A stretch of DNA of 31,876 bases, taken from NCBI GenBank assembly GCA_947472705.1, contig CANJDA010000005.1, positions 1 through 31,876 of the forward strand. Reading direction: 5' to 3'. Below are positions 15,393 to 23,831 of this stretch, piece after piece. The notes under the pieces were generated by a model that worked only from the letters and a program-made list of their open reading frames with translations, was not told where the DNA came from and did no database searches. The stretch's first letter is position 1, and every line of letters begins with the position of its first letter. Origin of the DNA: Flavobacteriaceae bacterium (GTDB lineage: Bacteria > Bacteroidota > Bacteroidia > Flavobacteriales > Flavobacteriaceae). A program made the position numbers and the translations under genes.

Positions 15393-15929
15393 ATGCCCAT
15401 AGCAAAACCTTTCAACCTCAACCAATGGATTGAAGATAACCGACACTTATTAAAACCACCCGTTGCCAATAAAAATCTTTATATTGATTCCGATGATTAT
15501 ATAGTTATGATAGTCGCAGGTCCTAATGCCCGCAAAGATTATCATTATAACGAAACCGAGGAATTGTTTTACCAGCTAGAAGGGGAAATCACCGTATACA
15601 TTCAAGAAAACGGAGAAAAAAAAGCCATGAAGCTATCCGCTGGAGATATGTATTTACATCCTGCCAAAATCCCGCATTCTCCTTCAAGAACTGAAAATTC
15701 AATTGGCTTGGTCATCGAAAGAAAACGTTTGACTGAAAACGTTAAAGACGGGCTACTGTGGTTCTGTGATAATTGCAATCAAAAACTCCACGAAGTTTAT
15801 TTTCCGCTGTCCAATATAGAAACCGATTTTCTGAGTCATTTTGAACATTTCTACAATTCTCCTGAGTTGAGAACTTGCAAAAATTGTGGCACCATGATGG
15901 AAACCGATCCTCGCTTTACAGCTAAATAA
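15393..15929 (+). CDS. 3-hydroxyanthranilate 3,4-dioxygenase
   Basis: This cupin enzyme opens the ring of 3-hydroxyanthranilate to 2-amino-3-carboxymuconate semialdehyde, which closes to quinolinate. It is part of the kynurenine route of tryptophan breakdown or NAD synthesis. The 178-aa protein shows the iron ligands H51, E57 and H95, the substrate-binding R47 and R99, and a C-terminal rubredoxin-like metal site with C125-x2-C128 and C162-x2-C165. These are the residues expected for the bacterial type. A terminator for the previous gene and a near -7 box (TAACTTTA, 15371-15378) lie just upstream. Other kynurenine genes are not in the window. Usual symbols are nbaC or haao. Confidence 0.95.
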   Translation: MPIAKPFNLNQWIEDNRHLLKPPVANKNLYIDSDDYIVMIVAGPNARKDYHYNETEELFYQLEGEITVYIQENGEKKAMKLSAGDMYLHPAKIPHSPSRTENSIGLVIERKRLTENVKDGLLWFCDNCNQKLHEVYFPLSNIETDFLSHFEHFYNSPELRTCKNCGTMMETDPRFTAK

Positions 15930-15942
15930 AATTTAGAGTTTA

Positions 15943-15968
15943 TTCTGAAATTATTTCAGAAGCTTTTT
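15943..15968 (+). terminator. Probable terminator after the dioxygenase gene
   Basis: Stem TTCTGAAA/TTTCAGAA (15943-15950 and 15954-15961), loop TTA, then GCTTTTT. The stem is AT-rich and the T run is short, so termination may be partial. Confidence 0.6.
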
Positions 15969-16035
15969 CCGGCTATCCGTTCTATCTTATTAGGATTTGG
16001 CAATCCTAATAAGGATGCCACTGCTATCCGGGCTA
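15961..16035 (+). other. Structured intergenic element: 12-bp hairpin between two GCTATCCG copies
   Basis: A perfect hairpin CTTATTAGGATT/AATCCTAATAAG (15986-15997 and 16002-16013) with loop TGGC is flanked by direct repeats GCTATCCG at 15972-15979 and 16023-16030, exactly 51 bp apart. It lies between the dioxygenase terminator and the aldehyde dehydrogenase promoter. It looks like a mobile or RNA element with fixed flanks and a hairpin core; only one copy is in the window. Confidence 0.55.
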
Positions 16036-16062
16036 GGTATCAAAATATTCAAAATAAACCTT

Positions 16063-16070
16063 TACTTTTG
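16063..16070 (+). promoter_or_regulatory. Bacteroidetes -7 box for the aldehyde dehydrogenase gene
   Basis: TACTTTTG matches TAnnTTTG; the predicted start near 16077 leaves a leader of about 33 nt rich in A. Confidence 0.55.
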
Positions 16071-16109
16071 CAGTCATAATTATTAAAAAATAAACAAACT
16101 AAAAATACA

Positions 16110-17663
16110 ATGTCAACAATTGCACAACAATTCGGCATGACCGAAGCCTTAGAAATATTAGGTGTAAAAGCCACAAACGAAGGAACCTCAACAGGAAATA
16201 ATCATTTTTCATCGGGAGATATCATTGAAAGTTACTCACCAGTAGATGGTCAACTAATTGGAAAAGTAAAAACCACCACTGCTGCTGATTACGAAAAAGT
16301 AATGCAAACCGCAACAGAAGCGTTTAAAACATTTCGTTTGATGCCAGCACCTAAACGCGGTGAAATCGTTCGTCAGTTTGGAGAAAAATTGAGAAAATAT
16401 AAAGAACCTCTAGGAAAATTAGTTTCCTACGAAATGGGTAAATCATTGCAAGAAGGGTACGGAGAAGTTCAGGAAATGATTGATATCTGTGATTTTGCCG
16501 TAGGTTTATCACGTCAATTACACGGATTAACCATGCACTCTGAGCGTCCTGGCCATAGAATGTATGAGCAATACCATCCACTTGGAATTGTTGGAATTAT
16601 TTCTGCCTTCAACTTCCCGGTTGCTGTTTGGTCTTGGAACACCGCTTTAGCTTGGATTTGTGGAGACGTTTGCGTTTGGAAACCATCAGAGAAAACCCCT
16701 TTGTGTGGTATTGCTTGTCAAAACATTATTGCTGAAGTATTGAAAGAAAACAACCTTCCGGAAGGAATTTCTTGTTTAATCAATGGTGATTACAAAATAG
16801 GTGAACTAATGACCCATGACAAACGAGTGCCTTTAGTTTCGGCAACAGGTTCTACTCGTATGGGTAAAATAGTAGCGCAAGCTTGTGCGGCTCGTTTAGG
16901 AAACTCCCTTTTAGAATTAGGAGGAAACAACGCCATTATTGTAACGCCAGATGCTGACATTAAAATGACGGTAATCGGCGCGGTATTTGGAGCAGTAGGA
17001 ACGGCAGGGCAACGTTGTACTTCAACCCGTCGTTTAATCATCCACGAAAGTATTTATGATAAAGTAAAAGATGCTGTAACTTCGGCTTACAAACAACTTA
17101 GAATTGGAAATCCATTAGACCAAAATAATCACGTGGGACCACTTATTGATACTGATGCTGTAGCGATGTACAACAAAGCTTTAGCCCAAGTAGTAGCCGA
17201 AGGTGGAAAAATATTAGTTGAAGGTGGCGTGCTTTCAGGAGCTGGTTATGAAAGTGGATGTTATGTAAAACCTGCTATCGCTGAAGCAGATAATTCGTTT
17301 GAAATTGTACAACACGAAACGTTTGCTCCGGTTTTATATTTATTAAAATATTCTGGTGATGTGATGAATGCCCTTGAGATTCAAAATGGCGTAGCCCAAG
17401 GATTATCTTCAGCTATTATGACCAATAATCTTCGTGAAGCCGAAGCTTTCTTATCGGTAGCTGGTTCTGATTGTGGAATTGCCAACGTAAACATCGGGAC
17501 TTCTGGTGCTGAAATTGGTGGGGCGTTTGGTGGTGAAAAAGAAACTGGAGGCGGACGCGAATCAGGTTCTGATGCTTGGAAAGTATATATGAGACGACAA
17601 ACCAACACCATCAACTATACCACTAGCTTGCCTTTGGCACAAGGAATTAAGTTTGATTTGTAA
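16110..17663 (+). CDS. Aldehyde dehydrogenase, ALDH7 (antiquitin / piperideine-6-carboxylate DH) type
   Basis: A 517-aa NAD(P)+-dependent aldehyde dehydrogenase. Catalytic C303 lies in GTAGQRCTSTRRL and the general base E269 in LLELGGNNAIIV. The GNNAIIV and GTAGQRCT versions of the motifs and the ATGSTRMGK block point to the ALDH7 branch, which oxidises alpha-aminoadipate semialdehyde (piperideine-6-carboxylate) in lysine breakdown. Because the preceding gene makes an amino-muconate semialdehyde, a role in that pathway was considered, but the motifs favour ALDH7. It has its own promoter (16063-16070) and a strong bidirectional terminator. The substrate remains an inference. Confidence 0.88.
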   Translation: MSTIAQQFGMTEALEILGVKATNEGTSTGNNHFSSGDIIESYSPVDGQLIGKVKTTTAADYEKVMQTATEAFKTFRLMPAPKRGEIVRQFGEKLRKYKEPLGKLVSYEMGKSLQEGYGEVQEMIDICDFAVGLSRQLHGLTMHSERPGHRMYEQYHPLGIVGIISAFNFPVAVWSWNTALAWICGDVCVWKPSEKTPLCGIACQNIIAEVLKENNLPEGISCLINGDYKIGELMTHDKRVPLVSATGSTRMGKIVAQACAARLGNSLLELGGNNAIIVTPDADIKMTVIGAVFGAVGTAGQRCTSTRRLIIHESIYDKVKDAVTSAYKQLRIGNPLDQNNHVGPLIDTDAVAMYNKALAQVVAEGGKILVEGGVLSGAGYESGCYVKPAIAEADNSFEIVQHETFAPVLYLLKYSGDVMNALEIQNGVAQGLSSAIMTNNLREAEAFLSVAGSDCGIANVNIGTSGAEIGGAFGGEKETGGGRESGSDAWKVYMRRQTNTINYTTSLPLAQGIKFDL

Positions 17664-17700
17664 TCTCTAGAGAATAGACTAAGAGATGATAGAGAATAGA

Positions 17701-17733
17701 AAAAAGCCCCGAATAAATTCGGGGCTTTTTTTA
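17701..17733. terminator. Bidirectional terminator between convergent genes
   Basis: AAAAAGCCCCGAA/TTCGGGGCTTTTT with loop TAAA, with T runs on both strands. It serves the aldehyde dehydrogenase on plus and the PhnA-like gene on minus. Confidence 0.92.
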
Positions 17734-17750
17734 TTTGTATTAACTTCAAA

Positions 17751-18332
17751 TTATTTTGTTTTCTTCACATACTGCGTTAAAATCACAATATGCTGGCCTT
17801 CGACTCTGCCTTCTATTTGTTCGGCGTTATCCCAAACCAATTTGATGTTGTGAACGGCTGCTCCACGCTTGGCTGTGAAGTTGGCTCCTTTTACATCCAA
17901 ATCTTTAATTAACACTACAGAATCCCCATCGAATAAAATATTCCCATTGCTGTCTTTATGGACAATTTTACCTTCTTCATCCTCACCTTCACCAGTAGCT
18001 GATGCCCAAACTAAGGTTTCTTCATCAAGATACATCATATCCAATAAATCTTGAGGCCAACCTTCTGCTCGCAATCTATTTAACATGCGCCAAGCGACAA
18101 CTTGAACGGGCTTATTTTCGTTCCACATACTATCACTAAGACATCTCCAATGATTGGGATCGGTTGGTGTGGTGTTTTCAATTTGGCTTTTACAAATAGC
18201 ACATACCAATACCGAGTTATCAACTGAAATAGCTTCTTCTTTGGTTAAATGGATTCTTAAATCTTCAGCTGATCCACACAATTCACATTTAGAATCGCTT
18301 CTGTCGTTTAATCTTTTATCGATAACACTCAT
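17751..18332 (-). CDS. PhnA (YjdM)-like zinc-ribbon protein
   Basis: A 193-aa cytoplasmic protein with an N-terminal zinc ribbon (C16-x2-C19 and C44-x2-C47), a helical middle (NHWRCLSDSMWNENKPVQVVAWRMLNRL region) and a C-terminal PhnA domain (about 127-193: DSNGNILFDGDSVVLIKDLDVKG, KRGAAVHNIKLVWDN, GQHIVILTQYVKK). Despite the name, PhnA/YjdM is not needed for phosphonate breakdown in E. coli and its function is unclear. It follows the small beta-barrel gene by 15 bp, so both are likely one transcript. Confidence 0.88.
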   Translation of the reverse strand: MSVIDKRLNDRSDSKCELCGSAEDLRIHLTKEEAISVDNSVLVCAICKSQIENTTPTDPNHWRCLSDSMWNENKPVQVVAWRMLNRLRAEGWPQDLLDMMYLDEETLVWASATGEGEDEEGKIVHKDSNGNILFDGDSVVLIKDLDVKGANFTAKRGAAVHNIKLVWDNAEQIEGRVEGQHIVILTQYVKKTK

Positions 18333-18347
18333 AGAGTTGGGTTGGTT

Positions 18348-18845
18348 TTATAAGTTAAATGACGCTCCGATAGTTACAACAAACTGATTGTTGTAACGCT
18401 CAAATCCCTGAGTATTTGTATCATACTTAGCAATCGGCGCTCCTGCTTCTCCAAACAAACCAAATCCGTCTGTAAAGAAATAACGAAAACCTACATGTGC
18501 TCCAAAATTTCTGGTGCCTAAATCCAATCCAGGATAAATGTCCATGCTTTTATCTAATCCAAAAACATTACCCAAATTGGCATTAAAACGTGCTTTAAAA
18601 TCAGCACGGTCTTGAAACTTAGGCTTCACACCTGCAGCTTCATCTACCGAAAGCAAATAGGAAGCCACAAAACCATAAGACATGTTTTCTCCTAAACCTA
18701 TATCTACTGAAGTAGAAATTCCGTTACCATGACTTTGAGTGTTTAGACCTACTTGTCCTTTGATGTCTCCTTTTCCTTTATAAGCTTGTGCATTTACCAA
18801 ACTTACCATAGCAATAGCTATTACTGTGATTATTTTTTTATTCAT
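18348..18845 (-). CDS. Small outer membrane beta-barrel protein (DUF6646-like)
   Basis: A 165-aa protein with a signal peptide (1-19, LVNAQA) and alternating beta-strand segments rich in G, F and Y (GQVGLNTQS, SVDIGLGENMSYGFVASYLL, FGAHVGFRYFF, GLFGEAG), ending VVTIGASFNL with a hydrophobic final residue. This fits an 8-strand outer membrane barrel. The assignment to DUF6646 is from memory of such proteins in Flavobacteriaceae and is tentative. A -7 box lies at 18875-18868. Confidence 0.7.
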   Translation of the reverse strand: MNKKIITVIAIAMVSLVNAQAYKGKGDIKGQVGLNTQSHGNGISTSVDIGLGENMSYGFVASYLLSVDEAAGVKPKFQDRADFKARFNANLGNVFGLDKSMDIYPGLDLGTRNFGAHVGFRYFFTDGFGLFGEAGAPIAKYDTNTQGFERYNNQFVVTIGASFNL

Positions 18846-18867
18846 GTTGTCAATATTTAATTTGTTG

Positions 18868-18875
18868 CAAATATA
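18868..18875 (-). promoter_or_regulatory. Bacteroidetes -7 box for the barrel/PhnA-like unit
   Basis: Minus strand TATATTTG matches TAnnTTTG; RNA would start near 18861, 16 nt before the ATG. Confidence 0.58.
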
Positions 18876-18923
18876 GAAATTTCAACCCCTGAAATCATAA
18901 ATCTTTTACCAACAATAGAAAAT

Positions 18924-19661
18924 CTAGTTTCTCCCTTTTTCATTAAAATACAAATCACTTAAAGGTTCGCTTTGCCAGAACTCTTTAGTGTCAACATTCA
19001 TGATGGTTAGCGGGCCTTTGAAAGCGGCTCCTGTATCTATATTCCAAACAGAGGCTTTTTGGATGGGGATGGTTTCTCCAATTCGGGTTACCGGAGTGTG
19101 ACCAATGTAAATCTCGTTGTATAAATTAAGGCGTTTTGGGTAGTATTCGCTTGTTTTAGAAATGGATTCATCTAATGCAAGAGCGGTTTCCCAAAGTGTT
19201 CTGTCCCAAAAAAATAATTTAGGAAAATATTCATAGTTGATGCCATTCATATTGGTGAAACCAGCATGAATAAATAATCGATTCTGATTGTCTAAATAGT
19301 AATTTTGAAGCGAGTTTAAAAAATTAATATGATGTCTTTTGTTTTCTTCTGAAATAGATTCATAAGCAATAACGGTAGCTTCACCCCCATGATGGTACCA
19401 CATGGTTTCATCAATGTTTTTTGTGTTCCCGGTTAGCCAATCTAGCAACAGCTCATCATGATTACCCCGAAGAAAAATACATTTTTGTTTTTGGTTAAGA
19501 TCAATTAAGAAATCCAAGACTTGTGGTGATTCACTCCAACCATCAACATAATCGCCTAAGAAAATAAGAACATCCTCTTTAGTGACTTTAGCTCTTTCCA
19601 TAATTTGGTGTAAGGCTCTCAATCCTCCATGTATATCTCCAATTACTAATATTCTACTCAT
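18924..19661 (-). CDS. PPP-type metallophosphoesterase (Ser/Thr phosphatase or Ap4A hydrolase-like)
   Basis: A 245-aa cytoplasmic enzyme with the full PPP motif set: GDIHG (8-12), GDYVDGW (36-42), GNHDE (66-70), HAGF (H132) and GHTP near residue 200. Bacterial PPP enzymes of this length dephosphorylate phosphoproteins or hydrolyse Ap4A; the sequence alone does not decide. Its start overlaps the end of the AlbA_2 gene by 8 bp, so the two are translationally coupled. Confidence 0.88.
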   Translation of the reverse strand: MSRILVIGDIHGGLRALHQIMERAKVTKEDVLIFLGDYVDGWSESPQVLDFLIDLNQKQKCIFLRGNHDELLLDWLTGNTKNIDETMWYHHGGEATVIAYESISEENKRHHINFLNSLQNYYLDNQNRLFIHAGFTNMNGINYEYFPKLFFWDRTLWETALALDESISKTSEYYPKRLNLYNEIYIGHTPVTRIGETIPIQKASVWNIDTGAAFKGPLTIMNVDTKEFWQSEPLSDLYFNEKGRN

Positions 19662-20805
19662 TGTTATTATTGTATTTCATTTTTCTTAAAATGCGCATTA
19701 CTTCTTTAAAACTAAGGTAAACTGTTGGATTTTTTTGTGCTTTTAAAAAAGGTTTGGCATCCATTAGTTTTTGTTTAGCGTCATCAAAACCATTGAGATA
19801 ACAAATCATTAAAGTTGAAGATAAATTTTCCAAATCCTGCTCTTCCCGTTCTGAAAGTGAGATTCCTTTTTGTAATTTATTCAGCAAAGCTACATTAGAA
19901 TTATAAATATGATGTAACATTTTTTTGTTATAGGCAGGTGGTTCAAACAACATTTGGGTTTCCATTTTGTAATACCCATTGTCAAAAAAATGAATAGTCA
20001 ACTGTTCTAAAGGATAATAACTGGTCTTATCATTTAACCCAAGAGCCACCTGCTCTACAATGGTAAAACTTTGTTCGTCAAAACGAATCGAAACTACATC
20101 TAGAGTTGAATAAAATAATTTTACTTGTTCGTTAATCAATTCAATGTCAACGCGAGAGAGATAAGTCGTATCTCTAATTTTTTTTGGAATTCCGGCCCAA
20201 CAAATCACAAACAACTCTTTGAAAACTTTGTATTGTGAAGGCATGTCTTTGTGTCGATTGTTCATAAAATCAATCACTCCATCCAAGGTGTAAGCAATAC
20301 TGTTTCGAGAACTGTTTTCAATACTGATAACGGTTTCTATATTTTGTTTGGTATAGGGAATTTTTTCCTCAGTAGGCATCGAATTGCTACCTACCCTAAC
20401 AAAAACGGTATTCGCTAAAATAGTATGTATGTTTTTTTTAAAAAAAGATGTTTTATGTTTGGGTTTAATGGTTACCAAACCTACCACTCTATCTTTTGGC
20501 AAGTTGGGGAATGGTACATTTTCGTATTGAATTTTGGGTGGGTTTTCTAAATAAGCATTAACTAAATTCTGAATTCGACTATCATCAAAAAAATCATCCC
20601 CCAGAATTTCATTGTCATGATCCTCGACCCCTACTACTATATAAGAATTGTTAGAAGGATTGGAATTTGACAAGGCACAAATGTGTTTTAAAAACTTAGC
20701 TTTTCCTTCTTTGGTATGTAAATTCAGTTGGCGCTTTTTATCATAAAAACTGCTCTCATCATTGTGAGCTAAAAGGTTTTTGATAAGAAGGCGCTTGTTA
20801 ATCAT
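19654..20805 (-). CDS. AlbA_2 / Schlafen-type putative nucleic-acid-binding protein
   Basis: A 383-aa protein whose N-terminal part (about 12-150) matches the AlbA_2 (Schlafen) domain: ESSFYDKKRQLNL, then FLKHICALSNSNPSNNSYIVVGVEDHDNEILG, then the IQYENVPFPNLPKDRVVGLVTIKP strand and a VFVRVGSNSMPT block. In most relatives the SNSNP part reads as an AxAN-GG type turn; here a longer polar loop replaces it. The C-terminal 230 residues are unrecognised, with a long charged helix (NKLQKGISLSEREEQDLENL). It lies 5 bp after the aldo/keto reductase and overlaps the phosphatase. AlbA_2 proteins act as regulators or in defence; here the role is unknown. Confidence 0.78.
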   Translation of the reverse strand: MINKRLLIKNLLAHNDESSFYDKKRQLNLHTKEGKAKFLKHICALSNSNPSNNSYIVVGVEDHDNEILGDDFFDDSRIQNLVNAYLENPPKIQYENVPFPNLPKDRVVGLVTIKPKHKTSFFKKNIHTILANTVFVRVGSNSMPTEEKIPYTKQNIETVISIENSSRNSIAYTLDGVIDFMNNRHKDMPSQYKVFKELFVICWAGIPKKIRDTTYLSRVDIELINEQVKLFYSTLDVVSIRFDEQSFTIVEQVALGLNDKTSYYPLEQLTIHFFDNGYYKMETQMLFEPPAYNKKMLHHIYNSNVALLNKLQKGISLSEREEQDLENLSSTLMICYLNGFDDAKQKLMDAKPFLKAQKNPTVYLSFKEVMRILRKMKYNNNNE

Positions 20806-20810
20806 TTTAT

Positions 20811-21677
20811 CTAAGGCACTTTATTCCCCATGCTTTCTGTCCAAATAGCAAACCAATCTTCTTTTTCCAGTTGCAATGTTGTTGCTTTCATCAAGGCTTG
20901 AATTCGGGCTACATTAACCGTTCCTGCAACTGGAATCAATTTCGCTGGATGTTTTAAAATCCAAGTTAACAAAAGGGTATCGGCTCCAAAATGGTATTTC
21001 TGAGTCAATTCAGCCAACACTTTTTTCAGTCTTCTGGTTTGTTCATTATCTTCTCTGAAAACATTTCCCAGTGGATTCCAACTCATCGGACGAATGTTAT
21101 GTACTTGCATGTAGTCAAAACTACCATCCAACATCGCTTCATGATGTGTTGCTGAGAACTGAATTTGGTTATAACTAATTTCTGTTTTTTGCCGAATTAA
21201 TTCCGTTTGTGATGCTGTGAAATTGGATAACCCAAAATCAATAATCTTTCCTTCTTGTTTTAATTTAGAAACTGCTTCCGCAATTTCGTCGGCTTCCATT
21301 AACGGACTTGGACGGTGTAGTAACAAAACATCCAAATAATCGGTTTGTAAGTTTTTTAAAGAATTCTCGACTGACCAAATAATGTAATCCTTAGAATAAT
21401 CGTAATGTTTTATGGTATTTGCTCTTCCTTTTACATGCTGAATACCACATTTAGAAATCAATTGAAGGTTTTTTCTATCTATCTTACTTTGAGCAAAAGC
21501 TTTTCCAAAATCGGCTTCAGTAGTGTAATCCCCATAAATATCAGCGTGGTCAAAAGTGGTAATTTGGTTTTCAATACAAAGATGAATCAAATGTTCTATT
21601 TCGGAAGTATTTAATTTTTTGTCCCAGATACCCCAATTCATGGTTCCGGCAACAATAGGTGAAAGTTTTGTCTGCAT
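20811..21677 (-). CDS. Aldo/keto reductase (YdhF-like)
   Basis: A 288-aa NADPH-dependent carbonyl reductase with a TIM barrel. The catalytic tetrad is visible: D43 and Y48 in TFDHADIYGDY, K76 in ISKCGI and H121 in LLLHRPSP. The DHADIYG variant and the SNFTASQ and PVAGTVNVARIQ blocks fit the YdhF-like subgroup. It is the first gene of a tight unit with the AlbA_2 protein and the PPP phosphatase. Physiological substrate unknown. Confidence 0.9.
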   Translation of the reverse strand: MQTKLSPIVAGTMNWGIWDKKLNTSEIEHLIHLCIENQITTFDHADIYGDYTTEADFGKAFAQSKIDRKNLQLISKCGIQHVKGRANTIKHYDYSKDYIIWSVENSLKNLQTDYLDVLLLHRPSPLMEADEIAEAVSKLKQEGKIIDFGLSNFTASQTELIRQKTEISYNQIQFSATHHEAMLDGSFDYMQVHNIRPMSWNPLGNVFREDNEQTRRLKKVLAELTQKYHFGADTLLLTWILKHPAKLIPVAGTVNVARIQALMKATTLQLEKEDWFAIWTESMGNKVP

Positions 21678-21880
21678 TTTGTATTTCTTATGATGAGAAT
21701 AAAAAGTAAGTTGACTGATTTTGCTTTTTTGAAAATTTTAGTATTTTGTCGCCAAAAAAACAAAATGGCTATCAGGTCTTAAAATTATAAAAAGAAAATC
21801 ATAAATCATCCTTAAAATTAAGGTGTTTTGTAAAGTTTTAACGCATTGTTAACATCTCATAAGAGATTAAATTTTCACTT

Positions 21881-21914
21881 TTGAAATGTTAAAATTTTAA
21901 CCGTTATACATTTG
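21881..21914 (+). promoter_or_regulatory. Promoter of the moxR-bat operon with internal palindrome
   Basis: TTG at 21881-21883 and TACATTTG at 21907-21914, spaced 23 bp. Between them lies a perfect 14-bp palindrome GTTAAAATTTTAAC (21888-21901), placed where a repressor would block polymerase. RNA would start near 21921, about 10 nt before the ATG. Confidence 0.55.
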
Positions 21915-21930
21915 AATAAATAGAATACTT

Positions 21931-22935
21931 ATGGAAGAAAATGGTACTGCTTTAGATATTAGAGCAATTAATGAAAAAATTGAGAGAGAAAGCGCTTTTA
22001 TTGACTTACTGACGATGGAGATGAACAAAGTAATCGTAGGTCAAAAGCACATGGTGGAACGATTGTTAATTGGACTTTTAGGACAAGGACATATTCTATT
22101 GGAAGGGGTTCCTGGTTTAGCAAAGACCTTAGCAATAAACACGCTTTCACAAGCGGTTCACGGAAGTTTCAGCCGTATTCAGTTTACCCCTGATTTGCTT
22201 CCTGCCGATGTTATCGGAACCATGATTTACAATATTAAAGCCAATGAGTTCTCCATAAAAAAAGGACCCATCTTTGCTAATTTCGTTTTAGCAGATGAGA
22301 TTAATCGTGCTCCTGCCAAAGTGCAATCGGCTTTGCTGGAAGCCATGCAAGAAAAACAAGTTACGATTGGCGATACTACATTCAAATTAGACAAACCGTT
22401 TTTAGTTTTGGCAACACAAAACCCGATTGAGCAAGAAGGAACCTATCCATTACCCGAGGCACAAGTTGACCGTTTTATGTTAAAAACCGTGATTGATTAT
22501 CCAAAAATTGATGAAGAACGTATGGTCATTCGTCAAAACTTAAAAGGAGCCTACGAAAAAGTAAATCCTGTGGTTACTGTAGATCAAATTCTTCGAGCAC
22601 AAGAAGCCGTTCGTGAAGTGTATATGGATGAGAAAATTGAAAAATATATACTGGATATCATATTTGCCACCCGTTATCCTGAAAAATACAAATTAGAAAG
22701 TCTTAAACCGCTTATCGGTTTTGGTGCATCCCCGCGTGGAAGTATCAATTTGGCTAATGCCGCAAAATGCTATGCTTTTATCAAACGCCGTGGTTATGTA
22801 ATTCCAGAAGATGTTCGCGCTGTCGTACATGATGTACTGCGCCACAGAATTGGTGTTACTTATGAAGCTGAAGCCGAGAATATCACTTCGGTAGATATCA
22901 TCAACAAAATCGTAAACGAAATCGAAGTTCCATAG
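21931..22935 (+). CDS. MoxR-family AAA+ ATPase
   Basis: A 334-aa cytoplasmic chaperone-like ATPase. Walker A is GVPGLAKT (59-66), Walker B is FVLADEIN with D122-E123, sensor 1 is N164 in ATQNP, and the MoxR-typical EGTYPLPEAQVDRFM follows. MoxR proteins work with vWA-domain partners, and five genes downstream supply three (DUF58, BatA, BatB). It is the first gene of the operon and follows the only promoter seen in it. Confidence 0.95.
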   Translation: MEENGTALDIRAINEKIERESAFIDLLTMEMNKVIVGQKHMVERLLIGLLGQGHILLEGVPGLAKTLAINTLSQAVHGSFSRIQFTPDLLPADVIGTMIYNIKANEFSIKKGPIFANFVLADEINRAPAKVQSALLEAMQEKQVTIGDTTFKLDKPFLVLATQNPIEQEGTYPLPEAQVDRFMLKTVIDYPKIDEERMVIRQNLKGAYEKVNPVVTVDQILRAQEAVREVYMDEKIEKYILDIIFATRYPEKYKLESLKPLIGFGASPRGSINLANAAKCYAFIKRRGYVIPEDVRAVVHDVLRHRIGVTYEAEAENITSVDIINKIVNEIEVP

Positions 22936-22959
22936 TAGATACTCCTAACTGTTTGCGCA

Positions 22960-23826
22960 ATGGAAACTAAAGACTTACTCAAAAAAGTTCGTAAAATCGA
23001 AATCAAAACCCGAAGATTGAGTGATCATATCTTTTCGGGCGAATACCACACGTCGTTCAAAGGTCGCGGTATGACGTTTTCGGAAGTGCGTCAGTACCAA
23101 TTTGGCGATGATATTCGTGCCATTGACTGGAATGTGACCGCGCGTTACAACGAACCTTACGTGAAAGTTTTTGAAGAAGAACGTGAATTGACAATGATGT
23201 TGATGGTGGATATTTCAGGTTCAGAAAGTTTTGGAACTAAAAATCAACTTAAGAGTGAAATTGTAACCGAGATAGCCGCAACCATGGCTTTTTCGGCAAC
23301 ACAAAACAATGATAAAATTGGGCTGATTTTATTTTCAGACCAAATCGAATTATACATTCCGCCTAAAAAAGGAAAATCACATGTGTTACGAATCATCCGT
23401 GAGTTGATTGAATTTCAACCCAAAAGCAAAAAAACCGATTTATCCCAAGCTTTAAAATTTTTATCGGGGACACAAAAAAAGAAAGCGATTGTATTTGTGA
23501 TTTCTGATTTTATGGTAGAAGATGATTACGAAAAAACCTTAAAAATTGCAGGAAAGAAACACGATATCACAGGTGTTCGTGTTTACGATATACGGGAAGA
23601 AAAAATACCAAACATTGGAATGGTAGAAATGGAAGATGCAGAAACTGGAGAGATTTTAGTTGTGAATACAAGTTCTAAAAAAGCGCGATTGAGCTACGAA
23701 AAACAATACCAGGACAAAGTGAATTACTTCAAAGATATTTTTTCAAAATGTGGTTCTGGAACTGTAAATACTCGTGTAGACGAAAGTTATGTTACCAAAT
23801 TATTAGGTTATTTTAAATCGAGATAA
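22960..23826 (+). CDS. DUF58 / vWA-like protein
   Basis: A 288-aa cytoplasmic protein. The DUF58 signature FRQYQFGDD-type block appears as GRGMTFSEVRQYQFGDDIRAIDWNVTAR (about 32-60), and a vWA fold follows with MVDISGSE (MIDAS D-x-S-x-S, about 87-94). DUF58 proteins nearly always follow moxR and are predicted clients or adaptors of it. It lies 24 bp after moxR and 5 bp before the next gene. Confidence 0.92.
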   Translation: METKDLLKKVRKIEIKTRRLSDHIFSGEYHTSFKGRGMTFSEVRQYQFGDDIRAIDWNVTARYNEPYVKVFEEERELTMMLMVDISGSESFGTKNQLKSEIVTEIAATMAFSATQNNDKIGLILFSDQIELYIPPKKGKSHVLRIIRELIEFQPKSKKTDLSQALKFLSGTQKKKAIVFVISDFMVEDDYEKTLKIAGKKHDITGVRVYDIREEKIPNIGMVEMEDAETGEILVVNTSSKKARLSYEKQYQDKVNYFKDIFSKCGSGTVNTRVDESYVTKLLGYFKSR

Positions 23827-23831
23827 GAAAC

